A model generated the notes under the pieces. That model ran no database searches. It was not told where the DNA came from and worked only from the letters and a program-made list of their open reading frames with translations. A program made the position numbers and the translations under genes. This document shows, one piece after another, positions 16,751 through 26,341 of a stretch of 64,000 nucleotides of DNA. How positions within the stretch are numbered: position 1 is the first letter of the stretch; every line of letters begins with the position of its first letter. Source of the DNA: Leptospira langatensis (GTDB lineage Bacteria > Spirochaetota > Leptospiria > Leptospirales > Leptospiraceae); contig NZ_RQER01000008.1 of assembly GCF_004770615.1 (NCBI RefSeq), forward strand, positions 20,175-84,174. Direction: 5' to 3'.

Positions 16751-18545
16751 AGCAGTTGAATTCTTAGGAAGGACTTTTACACGTCCGGGAGCTCATGGAG
16801 CCTTCCGGACTCAGCCAGGAAGTGCCAGCGCTTCACCTGACCTTAACACTATGGTTATCATTGGAGCAGCAGATAATGGTTGGGACGCCAATGATATCAA
16901 CCTCCCATTTTCCCAAAGGGTGATGGAATTTGGGGCTGCGGATGAATCGAAGGCCGTTCTATCATCCGGAAATTTAGCGGATGCAATAAACAATGCTTTT
17001 AAGCCATCTAAAGATAGTCGCTTTGCTTCGGGGCCGACGCTTATTCGAGGTTTGAATCCAAATCCGAATGTTGCCGCTCAAGGAACGGCACTTTCCATTG
17101 ATCCGGCAATTTCTCATGCCTTGAAAGCGATAGTTCCCGGCCCAAAAGGGAATCAGATTAGATTTCGGATTTCAAATGGCGGGACAATCATTCAAGTTGG
17201 GGATGCAGTTAATATTCAACAATCGTCTCCTCTCAATGCTAGTGACCTTTCCATTGAATATACGGGCGATGCTACGAGTGCAATCCTAACATTCGATGGG
17301 GCTACTGTTGGGGTTGCTTTGAACGGACAAACGGATTCGACTCAGGGCTTCTCTGCTTTAGTAAAAACGTACGAAACAATTGGCGCTCTCGCAGCTTACA
17401 TTAACTCATTGCCAGGCTATTCCGCGACGGTCCTATCTCAGCCTGACGTCAAATCCATAGATTTAGATCATATCCTTGTTGCCGATGCAGTGGATATAAA
17501 ATCTGCGAAAGTCATTGGTTCGCTACTAAAACGTCAAGAGGCCTTTTTTGCGGGTCAGGGTTTAGCACAAATCGTCGCAGCAACTACAAGGAAACCTCTG
17601 GCTGACATGTCCGTGTTCACCTATTTGTCTGGCGGAGCAACAGGGGTAGCTACGACTCAGAAGTGGTTAGATGCCCTTGACTTAGTTTTTGATACCGCAC
17701 AAGCCAAAGGGTTTTACGTCAACGTTTGTACGGACGATGAAGTCGTTCGTCTTTACCTAGCTGATAAGGTATCCAAAGCCAACTCTGTTTCTGGATCGGA
17801 TGAAAGATTTGCTGGAGCGGGACTAGATACTACCACTAGCATCGACTCCAGAATCACGGACATTAAGACAACAAACTCGGAATATGTAACACTAGGCTTT
17901 TCCCCGGTAACTACATACGCCGCAGATAATTCGACCAGGAGAACCTTTTCTGGCTGGATGATAGCGGTATTCCACAACGCCATTAAGGCCTCGGCGAACG
18001 TTCGCGAAGCCGCCACGAACAAAGATTTGAATATTCTGGATGCGCCCGAAGTGCTTACAGCAACGCAAATAACTAAAGTGCTTCAGGCAGGAGCGTTAGT
18101 TGTTACGCGCAAACCAAATTCAGGACCCTTTAAGATTGAATTTGCCCTGACGTCCTATCAGGCAGAAAACCTAATTCTTAATCAGTGTTCCACCGTTTGT
18201 ACGGCATTAGCCTTGGTAAAGGATTTTAGAGAATGGCTTAACGCCACGTATCTTGGGGAAGTCCCTACAGATCCGGAGGCTTTCGGAAGCGGCTTAACCG
18301 ATGCGGATATCAGGACTGCGGTCACGCAACGCTTTGACAACGTTTACATCCGCCAATTCGGTTGGTTAACCAGGAATATCTATACGGGCGAAGGCGCTTT
18401 TGATCGGAATTTCCAAATCAAACGGGACGGAGACGCGATCTACTTCATTTTCAAGGATGGAAAGCTCGTCACCCCAATGAACTTCATGTTCTTCCTCATC
18501 GGACTGGATGTTGTCCGAGGAACAAGCACAGGATCCGCTTCCTAA
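16740..18545 (+). CDS. tail sheath protein
   Basis: The 601-aa product starts with FLGRTFTRPGAHGAF, the N-terminal arm of phage sheaths, and has the AADNGW...LPFSQRVMEFG block. It ends with the conserved sheath C-terminus: IYTGEGAFDRNFQI, YFIFKDGKLVTPMNFMFF. The role is the contractile outer cylinder of the tail. Length, position before the tube gene and both terminal signatures agree. It shows that the virion is of myovirus type. Confidence 0.85.
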   Translation: MGTRAVEFLGRTFTRPGAHGAFRTQPGSASASPDLNTMVIIGAADNGWDANDINLPFSQRVMEFGAADESKAVLSSGNLADAINNAFKPSKDSRFASGPTLIRGLNPNPNVAAQGTALSIDPAISHALKAIVPGPKGNQIRFRISNGGTIIQVGDAVNIQQSSPLNASDLSIEYTGDATSAILTFDGATVGVALNGQTDSTQGFSALVKTYETIGALAAYINSLPGYSATVLSQPDVKSIDLDHILVADAVDIKSAKVIGSLLKRQEAFFAGQGLAQIVAATTRKPLADMSVFTYLSGGATGVATTQKWLDALDLVFDTAQAKGFYVNVCTDDEVVRLYLADKVSKANSVSGSDERFAGAGLDTTTSIDSRITDIKTTNSEYVTLGFSPVTTYAADNSTRRTFSGWMIAVFHNAIKASANVREAATNKDLNILDAPEVLTATQITKVLQAGALVVTRKPNSGPFKIEFALTSYQAENLILNQCSTVCTALALVKDFREWLNATYLGEVPTDPEAFGSGLTDADIRTAVTQRFDNVYIRQFGWLTRNIYTGEGAFDRNFQIKRDGDAIYFIFKDGKLVTPMNFMFFLIGLDVVRGTSTGSAS

Positions 18546-18553
18546 CGGCGAAA

Positions 18554-18596
18554 ATTCTCAGGAAAGAACCTCCGATAAAGGTTTTTTCCTGAGAAT
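18554..18596 (+). terminator. long hairpin between sheath and tube genes
   Basis: ATTCTCAGGAAA (18554-18565) is exactly complementary to TTTCCTGAGAAT (18585-18596), and an inner AACC/GGTT pair extends the stem. There is no terminal U-run; the tube ATG is only six bases further. It can act as an RNA processing or stabiliser hairpin or as a leaky terminator that raises tube over sheath expression. Confidence 0.6.
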
Positions 18597-18602
18597 GAGC
18601 GC

Positions 18603-19028
18603 ATGAGTTCAAGACCAAATCCAGCGGTAATCACTGGTAACGACGCCCTTGTTAAATGGAATGGCACAACTGCCGGCTTCCTAAAGAATATAGAACTAAA
18701 CGTAAACAATCACGTTGAACGTATTCAGGCTTTAGGGCAGAGAAAGCCAAAAGGTTTAAAATCTCTGGACTGGCAAGGATCCCTTTCCGGTGAGTTTCAC
18801 ATCCTGAGTACACCACAGGATGGAGTTGTTTCGATAAACACGCATGACGACGACCACGCCGATGATTTGTACGACATTCTTATCATTGAAAAGAAAACGT
18901 CCAAACGTGTTGGTTTGGCAATCGGAATGGTGAATACAGACGGCTTCAGCTTAAGTAACAACGAATTCTCTGGAAGGAGAATTGAGTTGGAGCTATTGGA
19001 TTGGGAACCGATGGAAGGATTCAACTAA
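18603..19028 (+). CDS. tail tube protein
   Basis: The 141-aa protein follows the sheath and begins with a tube-type beta sandwich (VKWNGTTAGFLKNIELNVNN, KPKGLKSLDWQGSLSGEFHI). The size fits XkdM/gpFII-type tubes. Stacked rings of this protein form the inner conduit for DNA. Its message begins right after a stable hairpin. Confidence 0.75.
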   Translation: MSSRPNPAVITGNDALVKWNGTTAGFLKNIELNVNNHVERIQALGQRKPKGLKSLDWQGSLSGEFHILSTPQDGVVSINTHDDDHADDLYDILIIEKKTSKRVGLAIGMVNTDGFSLSNNEFSGRRIELELLDWEPMEGFN

Positions 19029-19047
19029 AATCATTTAGGTATTCGCA

Positions 19048-19777
19048 ATGAAAATTCTAACCCCCAATCGTAATATCACTATAAGTGCCACTTATTATGG
19101 AGAGCGGACCGACTTTAAAAAGAAAAAGTTTTCCTTTGATGTAACGATAGCATATCCGCAGACCGTCGATGACATTGATATTGGGATTGCAAAACGGCTT
19201 GGTGGAGCAGCCCTCGAGTCGATCCGCAATTCGACCTACGGTTATATTCTAGCCACTCAAACACTCAACCAAATCATAGAAGAACTACCGGATGAATTTG
19301 ATGGTATTCGAAACTTCGAAGAGTTAGATGACCGAGAGTTTATAGTTGAACTTTATAATAGTTATTCTAAACAAGAAGACGCCTTCCATGAGGCGATAAA
19401 AAAAAATCGGCACGCTGGAAGCCCTGAAGGATCCGGAAACCGTTCTCGATCTATTCCTGATGAAGGAGATGAAATTACTTCCGAGGGGAGTCCGACACCT
19501 AGAGGACCTGGAGGTGCATCAGAAGAAGTTCATAATGGAGGCGATGGGAGTTCTGGACTTCCGCATGATCCAACTTCGGATAAGTCTCCTAAGGGAACGC
19601 GAGGAGGTAAGGAAAAAACCAGCACTCGAATTCCTAAAAGATCTGAATCAGAATCTGGTCAGTATCCTGAAGGAAGAGGGAAAGCATTCAGAAGACAAGC
19701 TGATCCAAATGGGGGAGTCTAGGCGAAAGGAGCTCCTAGACCAAATCGAAATACAACTAAGACGCAATGGCGGATGA
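19048..19777 (+). CDS. tail assembly chaperones G and GT-like, expressed through an A9 frameshift
   Basis: The zero frame from the ATG at 19048 encodes about 119 sensible residues up to ...FHEAIKK at a run of nine A (19398-19406). It then turns into a Gly/Ser/Pro-rich string open until 19722. The +1/-2 frame continues naturally from IGTLEALKDPETVLDL to LLDQIEIQLRRNGG and stops at 19777. The fusion would be about 243 residues. This is the standard arrangement between tube and tape measure, where a frameshift makes a short chaperone and a longer fusion that folds the tape measure. A real indel instead of programmed slippage cannot be excluded. Confidence 0.7.
19398..19406 (+). promoter_or_regulatory. 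A9 slippery run for tail-chaperone frameshift
   Basis: Nine adenines occupy codons ATA AAA AAA AAT. Slipping back two bases, or skipping one, moves reading into the frame that is open to 19777. Known tail-chaperone shifts are usually -1. A -2 shift is documented for Mu-like phages, and homopolymer slippage by RNA polymerase would give the same result. Confidence 0.55.
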
Positions 19778-21452
19778 TAATAGCCTTGATATAACAGTCC
19801 ATGGAAAACCCGATCTAAAAGACGTTGATCGTGAGTTTGATCGGATCGCAAAAAAAGCGAAAAAAGGGATCAAGGTTAAACCTCAAGCTGAGGGAAAAAG
19901 TCCGCAAGGAAGGAATCAGTCATCCGGCAAGGAATCCGCGGCTAAATCTTATGGTCGTGGGGCAAACCTCGCATCAAAATCAGGAGCAGATGGTTCGGAT
20001 CTAGATGAAACCGCACGCGGTGGTTTCTTTGATACTGTCGATCGCAAGATTGATACTATTCGCGAATTACGCGACAAGTTCCGAAAAAAAGGATCTCCTG
20101 AGAATGAAAAAGGCACAGACTTAGCAGGCACTAATGGTGCAGGAATGCTCGGCAAGGCCACAAATTTCCAACGTGCTGATATAAAGATTCAGCACGCGAA
20201 ATTTGACAAAATGAATCTTCCTTCGGGCGTTCCCGGTATGGGGACTGGCCCCGGTCCTGCGGCGGGAGGAATTGGCGCAACGGGTTCAACAACTTCTGCA
20301 GCGGGGGCAGCTTTACCAATTTTGGGGGCTGGACTTGCGATTGCAGGAGGAGTTTTAAAAGTTATTTCTGCGGTGGGCGAGAGATATACGCAAGCCGTAA
20401 TGTCTCAATCTTCAACCTTCGGAGCAACCGGTGGTTACGTGAGCGGTGGCGGCGGTTTTTTCCGCAACGCAGATGTCGCACAGGCAAATCTTGCTCGAGG
20501 ACGTGTTACGGGAGAAGATATCTACGGAAAAACATCGGCAATGTTCGATACCCAAACGATGAAATTCGCTTCGTCTCAAGGGCAGGGTATTGCGGAAGTT
20601 GTCAAAGAGCTCGAAACACTTCGTAAAGAAAATAAACACCTGGATATTGCGTACGTACGAGGTGCCGCAAAGGCGTCCGGCTTCACGGGAGTTCGCCAGG
20701 GTGAATTCTTAAGTAAACTCGCGCAAATTTCCGAGACGCTAAGAGGACAAGGATATTCTGGAAATCCGGAAGCCTTCGCCCGCTTTGCTGCTGGAATCTC
20801 GCGGGGGGATCGGGATATGGATCCCGGAAGGCGATTATCTCTGGCAGAACAACTCTCAAACCAAGGAAGACAAGGTGTTTTTGGAGGAGGAATTTTTGGT
20901 TCCTTGGGGATGGCGCAAGCGCTAAAGGGGGGTGGAGACTTCTTTTCTGCACTGCGTGAAATGGAAGAGGATCCTGGAAAATTCATGTCCGCCGCGATGG
21001 AGCAACTGGACGCAAAAACGCGGGGAATTCTCGGAAAAATGAACGGAGGAAGTTTCACTGAATTTGAAAACTTGAAATTTAAGCCAAAGGACATCGAACG
21101 CGATAATAGCGAGATTAAAGCCGCAAGTATTAAAGCACTCGAAAACCAAAACGAAAGTGAACGTCTCTTTTCAGGGAAAGGCGGACAAGCGGCAGCGCAA
21201 ATAGGTTACGATTTAAACGAGCAGATGAGAAACATGTTTGAAAAACATGAAAAGTCATTTACTAGTGTCGCCACTGGAATCAATAAATTAGAGGAAGTAA
21301 TGGTTACCAAAATAGGCGGCCAATTGGATTCCCTTATTACGATGGTAGAGAAATTGGCTTCCGGAGACATTTCGGGTGCCCTTGCTGAAGTCGGGAATGC
21401 GCTTCTTTCCCTTGTTAGCCCAACCGGTTTGCTCGTACGAACAAAAGGTTAA
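19767..21452 (+). CDS. tail tape measure protein
   Basis: The ATG overlaps the frameshifted chaperone by 11 bases, the usual link. The 561 residues have a charged, Gly/Lys-rich N-terminal third (FDRIAKKAKKGIKVKPQAEG). A hydrophobic Ala/Gly segment around residues 165-200 (ALPILGAGLAIAGGVLKVIS) is typical of membrane-interacting tape-measure parts. A long helical C-terminal part follows. It is short for the family, so the tail should be short. It sets tail length and may form the DNA channel in the host membrane. Confidence 0.7.
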   Translation: MADDNSLDITVHGKPDLKDVDREFDRIAKKAKKGIKVKPQAEGKSPQGRNQSSGKESAAKSYGRGANLASKSGADGSDLDETARGGFFDTVDRKIDTIRELRDKFRKKGSPENEKGTDLAGTNGAGMLGKATNFQRADIKIQHAKFDKMNLPSGVPGMGTGPGPAAGGIGATGSTTSAAGAALPILGAGLAIAGGVLKVISAVGERYTQAVMSQSSTFGATGGYVSGGGGFFRNADVAQANLARGRVTGEDIYGKTSAMFDTQTMKFASSQGQGIAEVVKELETLRKENKHLDIAYVRGAAKASGFTGVRQGEFLSKLAQISETLRGQGYSGNPEAFARFAAGISRGDRDMDPGRRLSLAEQLSNQGRQGVFGGGIFGSLGMAQALKGGGDFFSALREMEEDPGKFMSAAMEQLDAKTRGILGKMNGGSFTEFENLKFKPKDIERDNSEIKAASIKALENQNESERLFSGKGGQAAAQIGYDLNEQMRNMFEKHEKSFTSVATGINKLEEVMVTKIGGQLDSLITMVEKLASGDISGALAEVGNALLSLVSPTGLLVRTKG

Positions 21453-21469
21453 ACTCCGATACCTCTAAT

Positions 21470-21485
21470 GTCCATAAAAATGGAC
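21470..21485 (+). promoter_or_regulatory. hairpin at the ribosome site of the next gene
   Basis: GTCCAT-AAAA-ATGGAC is a perfect 6-bp stem with four-base loop, ending two bases before the ATG at 21488. It covers the GGA that would serve as ribosome site. It may reduce initiation or act as a processing point between tape measure and fibre genes. Confidence 0.4.
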
Positions 21486-21487
21486 CT

Positions 21488-21880
21488 ATGGAATTTCACC
21501 GACTAATCATCCAACTCCTCCAAAGGACTGCCAACGCTACCGAAAGCGAAACTGAACATATTGAAAACCAATACCAGGTTCAGCAACCTCAAGTGCTGAC
21601 ACGGCTCATTACGAAGACCGATAACCTTGTTGTTTTTCCAATTCCGGCAGGCATCACTTTCAAGTATGTACTTATAAAAGCATCCTATAACCAAGAAGAT
21701 ACGGCTCTAGCAAAAAAGGAAGGTGACCTGGCTCCCATTGCTATTAGAAGGGATGGAGCAACAGACGATCAAATTCTTCCAGACGGGTGGATTGCCTGGG
21801 GAGGAAACATCGTCAACCTCCAAATCTCAACACCATACGAGACTAACAAAGTTAAGGTCGAAGTTTTTCTCGGCGCCTAA
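21488..21880 (+). CDS. hypothetical tail protein, 130 aa
   Basis: A compact beta-rich protein between tape measure and fibres, with no signal or membrane segment. The stop is immediately followed by the next ATG (zero gap). Blocks such as DNLVVFPIPAGITFKYVLIK suggest a beta-sandwich, possibly a small fibre or baseplate accessory. Not recognised by family. Confidence 0.5.
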   Translation: MEFHRLIIQLLQRTANATESETEHIENQYQVQQPQVLTRLITKTDNLVVFPIPAGITFKYVLIKASYNQEDTALAKKEGDLAPIAIRRDGATDDQILPDGWIAWGGNIVNLQISTPYETNKVKVEVFLGA

Positions 21881-23392
21881 ATGAAAATCTTCGATTTCTT
21901 CTTAGGTGGTATAGCACCGGATGTTCGATTTGGGAAAGGCGGCCCGCGCCTAAAGGCTTCTACGTCCAGTATTGACATCCGGCTTCCCGATGATTCTGAT
22001 TTTGCCAATGCCCGGATTGCGGATCCTCAAGGTCCAAATGACGCGGTTTCATTGCAGTTCCTTCGAGAGAATGTTCTTTTAAACTGGTCTACCCCGGTGC
22101 AAACAATATCAGCATTGCAGGCAATCCCATCCATCGACAGAAAGGATAAACAAGTACGTGAAGTCGAAGACGAAGAGGCCTTCTACCAATTTGACGCCCA
22201 ATCTATAGCGGCAGTTCCTTTTGCTGGGGATCCTTCCAGAATTATCCTGCCAAACGATATCTCATTGCCTGCCCCCGGGCGTTGGATCAAAAGCTCTTCG
22301 CGAGCTCAAAACCATTCTCAATTGTTAGGCAATGCCATTGGAAACGACCATCCCCAATACCAACTGCGCTCGGAAAAAAATAATCCGTCGGGCTTTCCAG
22401 GTTTGTCAGCAGATATTGGAAACCCCGGGGTCGAATTTGTTTCTGATAATTCAGGACAAATTGTTTCAAGATTAAGATCATTGGGGACCGCAGTCCGGAC
22501 CTGGTTTTTGCCTGATAAAAACGGAACCCTTGCAACCGATGAAGTTTTTACCCCTGCAACCGATTCTATCGCTGGCGCGAAAGGGCTTGTCCCAGGCCCA
22601 GCGGCTGGAGACCAAGAAAAGTTCTTGGGAGCGGATGGTACCTGGAAAACAAATTACGGATCTCTAAAGAATAGCCCGGTTCAGACTTCTAATTATACCG
22701 CTTTAAAATATGAAAGGGTAATCGTCGATTGCTCATCCAATTCGATCGTAATAGCGCTACCTTCCTCACCACCCGACAACGCCGTTGTCGGGATCTTGGA
22801 CGTTGAAAACAATTCCGGTTCAATCCCTATTGTTATCACTGGAAACGGAATCAACATCGAGGATGAACCCGACGACTGGCAATTAGATTTGGACGGCGGT
22901 TACTGGGAGCTCGCGTTCTCATCTGAAAGGAATTCGTGGTACTTCTTAGAAATTCCGGCATATAACAATGTCGCTGGAGCTGGGAATGTAAGCGATTCTC
23001 CATCGTTCACGGAGGTGGCCATTGCGCCATCGGCCCGCGCAACCAAATACTTAGTCGATCAGAGTAGTCTATCGACATTGCAAAGTATCCTTCCGTCTCT
23101 TGCCGCTCAATCTGGAATTGGTCACGCACCTACGAACACATTGAGAAAATGGTCTTGGTTCGAAGGTATTACCGATTCGGCCGGGATTTGTATTATCAAT
23201 ACAGGTCTTGGCGCGAATATCCTTGCTGCTTTCGGATACGTAAGCGACGCCTTAGGGAAATGGTTCCAAATTTCAGCATCTAGCGGAGTAGAGTCTGTTT
23301 ATTACGACGACTCCGGTAATATTTCAATACAGTTTGCAAGCTTCCCAGCCTTTCAAAATAAAAACGTCCGCTTTATGGTAGAGCATAAATGA
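21881..23392 (+). CDS. tail fibre protein, 503 aa
   Basis: The N-terminus is compact and baseplate-like (FFLGGIAPDVRFGKGGPRLK). A middle part carries NHSQLLGNAIGNDHPQYQL, a motif common in phage fibres and collars. Beta-strand repeats follow (YERVIVDCSSNSIVIALPSS). It overlaps the next fibre gene by four bases. It probably forms the proximal part of a fibre whose tip is made by the next genes. Confidence 0.65.
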   Translation: MKIFDFFLGGIAPDVRFGKGGPRLKASTSSIDIRLPDDSDFANARIADPQGPNDAVSLQFLRENVLLNWSTPVQTISALQAIPSIDRKDKQVREVEDEEAFYQFDAQSIAAVPFAGDPSRIILPNDISLPAPGRWIKSSSRAQNHSQLLGNAIGNDHPQYQLRSEKNNPSGFPGLSADIGNPGVEFVSDNSGQIVSRLRSLGTAVRTWFLPDKNGTLATDEVFTPATDSIAGAKGLVPGPAAGDQEKFLGADGTWKTNYGSLKNSPVQTSNYTALKYERVIVDCSSNSIVIALPSSPPDNAVVGILDVENNSGSIPIVITGNGINIEDEPDDWQLDLDGGYWELAFSSERNSWYFLEIPAYNNVAGAGNVSDSPSFTEVAIAPSARATKYLVDQSSLSTLQSILPSLAAQSGIGHAPTNTLRKWSWFEGITDSAGICIINTGLGANILAAFGYVSDALGKWFQISASSGVESVYYDDSGNISIQFASFPAFQNKNVRFMVEHK

Positions 23393-25143
23393 AATCTTTC
23401 AAGAATGATTTTCTCAAAGATAATACTCTTCGCGCATATATAGACGGAGCTGTAGCAAACGAGATATCTGATCGACAATCCGCAGTGGGAGATTTGCAAA
23501 ATCAAATAGATACCCTTTCTACAGCGGTGGGGAACGATGTAGCTACATTAGAGTCCGATTTATCGGATGAGATTGCGGCCCGAACGAACGCCGTTGCTGG
23601 GCTACAGGGTGACATTAACTCGGAAGCGACTACCAGACAGAATGCGGATTCCAGCTTAACGAACAATCTAAACAACGAAACAATTGCAAGACAAAATGGT
23701 GATGACGTTAATGCTGCCGCAATAGCGGCGGAAACTCTGGCTCGCCAAAATGCCGATGCAGCGTTACAAACCGATATAGAAGCGCGGATTCCTAATTCCG
23801 AAAAAGGCGCCGTATCTGGGGTGGCAACGCTAGGATCAGACGGACTTTTATCGATTTCGCAAAGACCGCCATCCTCAGGAGGGGGTGGAGGAGGCACAGG
23901 GAGTATCGTCTGGCAGGAAGGCGCGGTATCACCGCCTTCAGGGGTTTATAATAACTGGGCCGACGTTTACGCGCAAATACTTGCCGTTCCTGGTTTAAAG
24001 ACCGTCGTGGTCGATAGTGATGTTTCCCTTTGCCATGTTCCAGCGGGAACGTTCGACCTAACTGGCGTCATATTTGTTGGTAAACGCGTCCCCGATGGAA
24101 TTTTCAGTCCAACCGCTAATTTAAGGTTCGACCCTGGAGCCGTCCTTTCCCATCTGCCGGAGGAAATTCATCGCGTCATCTTAGAAGTTAACCCTTTGTC
24201 GGGAACACCCCTTTGGACTTCCACTGGAAACACAACGTTAAAGCTCGTTGATTCACAAATCCTTAGTAAGGGAACCGAAAGTGCATTACTCATTGCAGCT
24301 AGCCATTATTTATCCTTGGTTCTTGATAACTCCTCATTGGATAACAGCTCAACCACCTATTCTCCCATCTTCAATATAGTTGGAGGTTTAATAGTTTTTG
24401 CAAACTCCGGGACAACGAAGGTTGGGAATGATTGCTTTCAAGGCGCCGGACAGGCGATCAGTATCATCGGGGGGGGATGGAATTCATATACCAGTGGAAA
24501 AATCTGGGGTTCACAATCTGCTTTCACTGGGTCAGAGTTCGCATTGATGAGTCGAACTGCCTACGGGATTGTTTACGATAACGCCATTGGCGGGGATCAA
24601 CACATTGCGGCAACCATACTTGAAAATGTGATCCGCGAAATCAACCCAAAGAAAACCGGCCGATTGGATCAGAAAGGGACAATCTTAACCGGTGACGGAT
24701 CCAATGGTTTAACCGCCAAGGCTCCTGGTACTAATAAAAACGCAATTATTTACGACTCTTCCACCTCTACCGGTTTCGCAGATGCACCGTCGTTAGTAAG
24801 TCCAGGAATGAAAACTGTTCCGGACTATATCCGTCAATCTTCACCGGCCACTCCGCTCCTTTCGGCCGGAAGTCAATCTCTGGATTGTTCAACTGCGAAT
24901 CTTTTTAGGATCACCGGTGGAACAATGACTCTGACGCTGACAAACATGGTAGAAAATGAAGTTGTAACAGTAAAGGTTGAATCAACCGGATCGGCGTATG
25001 TCATCACATGGGCCGGTTATACTTTCGAATGGCAAGATGGTATTGTTCCTTCCCCAACGAGCTCTAGCGGAAGAAAGGATCTGTACACCTTTCAAATGAT
25101 TGGTGGAATAATTTCCGCTGCCTGCATAAAGAATATGGCATAG
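23389..25143 (+). CDS. tail fibre with long trimeric coiled coil, 584 aa
   Basis: Residues about 15-135 form repeating heptad-like units with ARQNAD and similar motifs, a coiled-coil shaft as in fibre proteins. A Gly-rich hinge (SSGGGGGGTGS) and a beta-helix-like body follow, with a C-terminal cap ending in TFQMIGGIISAACIKNMA. It is coupled to the upstream fibre by a 4-bp overlap. The likely role is the distal fibre, contacting the cell surface. Confidence 0.7.
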   Translation: MKSFKNDFLKDNTLRAYIDGAVANEISDRQSAVGDLQNQIDTLSTAVGNDVATLESDLSDEIAARTNAVAGLQGDINSEATTRQNADSSLTNNLNNETIARQNGDDVNAAAIAAETLARQNADAALQTDIEARIPNSEKGAVSGVATLGSDGLLSISQRPPSSGGGGGGTGSIVWQEGAVSPPSGVYNNWADVYAQILAVPGLKTVVVDSDVSLCHVPAGTFDLTGVIFVGKRVPDGIFSPTANLRFDPGAVLSHLPEEIHRVILEVNPLSGTPLWTSTGNTTLKLVDSQILSKGTESALLIAASHYLSLVLDNSSLDNSSTTYSPIFNIVGGLIVFANSGTTKVGNDCFQGAGQAISIIGGGWNSYTSGKIWGSQSAFTGSEFALMSRTAYGIVYDNAIGGDQHIAATILENVIREINPKKTGRLDQKGTILTGDGSNGLTAKAPGTNKNAIIYDSSTSTGFADAPSLVSPGMKTVPDYIRQSSPATPLLSAGSQSLDCSTANLFRITGGTMTLTLTNMVENEVVTVKVESTGSAYVITWAGYTFEWQDGIVPSPTSSSGRKDLYTFQMIGGIISAACIKNMA

Positions 25144-25149
25144 ATCACC

Positions 25150-26289
25150 GTGTTTATCCCTTTGTCCATGCGAAAGACCAATCCCCCTGTCCTCACGCTT
25201 TCGAGCTGGTATCCCACAGGAGGAGTCAACGGATCAGTGCTTTGCGCAGTTTTATCCGGTTCGACACTTTTTATCGGCGGAAGTTTTACCCAGGTAGCCG
25301 GAGTGAACCGGAACAATATTGCTGCCATAGATGTAAATACCGGAGCATTGCTTTCCTGGTACCCGTCCGGCGGAGCCAGCTCACAAGTAACCAGTATGGT
25401 CTTGAACGGGACCAGTTTATTCGTTTCCGGAGCCTTCACGACCATTGGCGGTTCGACTAGAAGTGGAATCGCAGCGTTGAATCCATCCACCGGCGCGGTT
25501 TTATCTTGGTATCCGACCGGCGGAATGAACATTCCAGGGAATAATACTCTTCGCTTTCTTGGGGGTGTCCTTTACGTTTCTGGGAACTTTACGACGATAG
25601 GAGGTTCCACGAGAAATCGACTGGCAGCGTTGAATCCTTCAACGGGCGCCGTGTTATCTTGGTATCCGACCGGCGGAAGTAGCGTTCCTTTCAGCGATAT
25701 GGTCCTCATTGGATCGGTTTTGATAATCTGTGGGCAATTTACGACCATTGGTGGTGTAGCGCGAATCGGGATTGCCGCGGTCGACGCGAGCACAGCAGCA
25801 GTGTTATCCTGGTATCCAACCGGAGGATTGCAAACCCCTGCAAGCGGGAATTCGTATGGGAGCGCCCTGTACGTAGATACGGTAAATCAAAGATTAATCG
25901 TCACGGGTCCGTTTGGATTAGCGGGGGGAATAGTGAGAAATGGCCTTTGCGCTTTTGATGCGTCCAATCTAAGCTCAGCGGACGTTCTTTCTTGGTATCC
26001 TACGAATGGCTTTGGGACTGGTTCCCCATCCCATGTGTTGATGAATGTGGGAGTATTAAACGAATCCCTAATCTTTTCAGGCGTTCTGAACTCTTATTCC
26101 GATCGGCCAACCAATGGTCTTGTCTTGGCGCAACGAAGCACCGGCCAGTTGATAGCAACGATCGAAGCGGTCCCGACAGCCAACATTGGTTTTATCGTAA
26201 ATGGCTCCTCGCTAATTATCTTTGGAAGTTTTTCTTCTATCAACGGACAAACAAGAGCAAATGTTGCCCAGTTCAGTGTAACTAGCTAA
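25150..26289 (+). CDS. delta-60-type repeat protein, putative receptor-binding tip
   Basis: The 379-aa protein is made of about six similar units marked by (V/L)LSWYPTGG. Their DNA positions are near 25203, 25354, 25504, 25657, 25807 and 25989, a period of about 150 bases. Each unit carries SGAFTTIGGSTRxGIAALNPSTGAV-like strands. This pattern fits a beta-propeller made of delta-60 repeats. The start is GTG at 25150 or ATG at 25168, neither with a strong ribosome site. As the last gene after two fibres it could be the adhesin. Repeat number may vary between strains. Confidence 0.65.
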   Translation: MFIPLSMRKTNPPVLTLSSWYPTGGVNGSVLCAVLSGSTLFIGGSFTQVAGVNRNNIAAIDVNTGALLSWYPSGGASSQVTSMVLNGTSLFVSGAFTTIGGSTRSGIAALNPSTGAVLSWYPTGGMNIPGNNTLRFLGGVLYVSGNFTTIGGSTRNRLAALNPSTGAVLSWYPTGGSSVPFSDMVLIGSVLIICGQFTTIGGVARIGIAAVDASTAAVLSWYPTGGLQTPASGNSYGSALYVDTVNQRLIVTGPFGLAGGIVRNGLCAFDASNLSSADVLSWYPTNGFGTGSPSHVLMNVGVLNESLIFSGVLNSYSDRPTNGLVLAQRSTGQLIATIEAVPTANIGFIVNGSSLIIFGSFSSINGQTRANVAQFSVTS

Positions 26290-26341
26290 AAGTCACCCGA
26301 TACGATCGCTTTTCAATACTATTCCCATAAGAGGGAGAACG

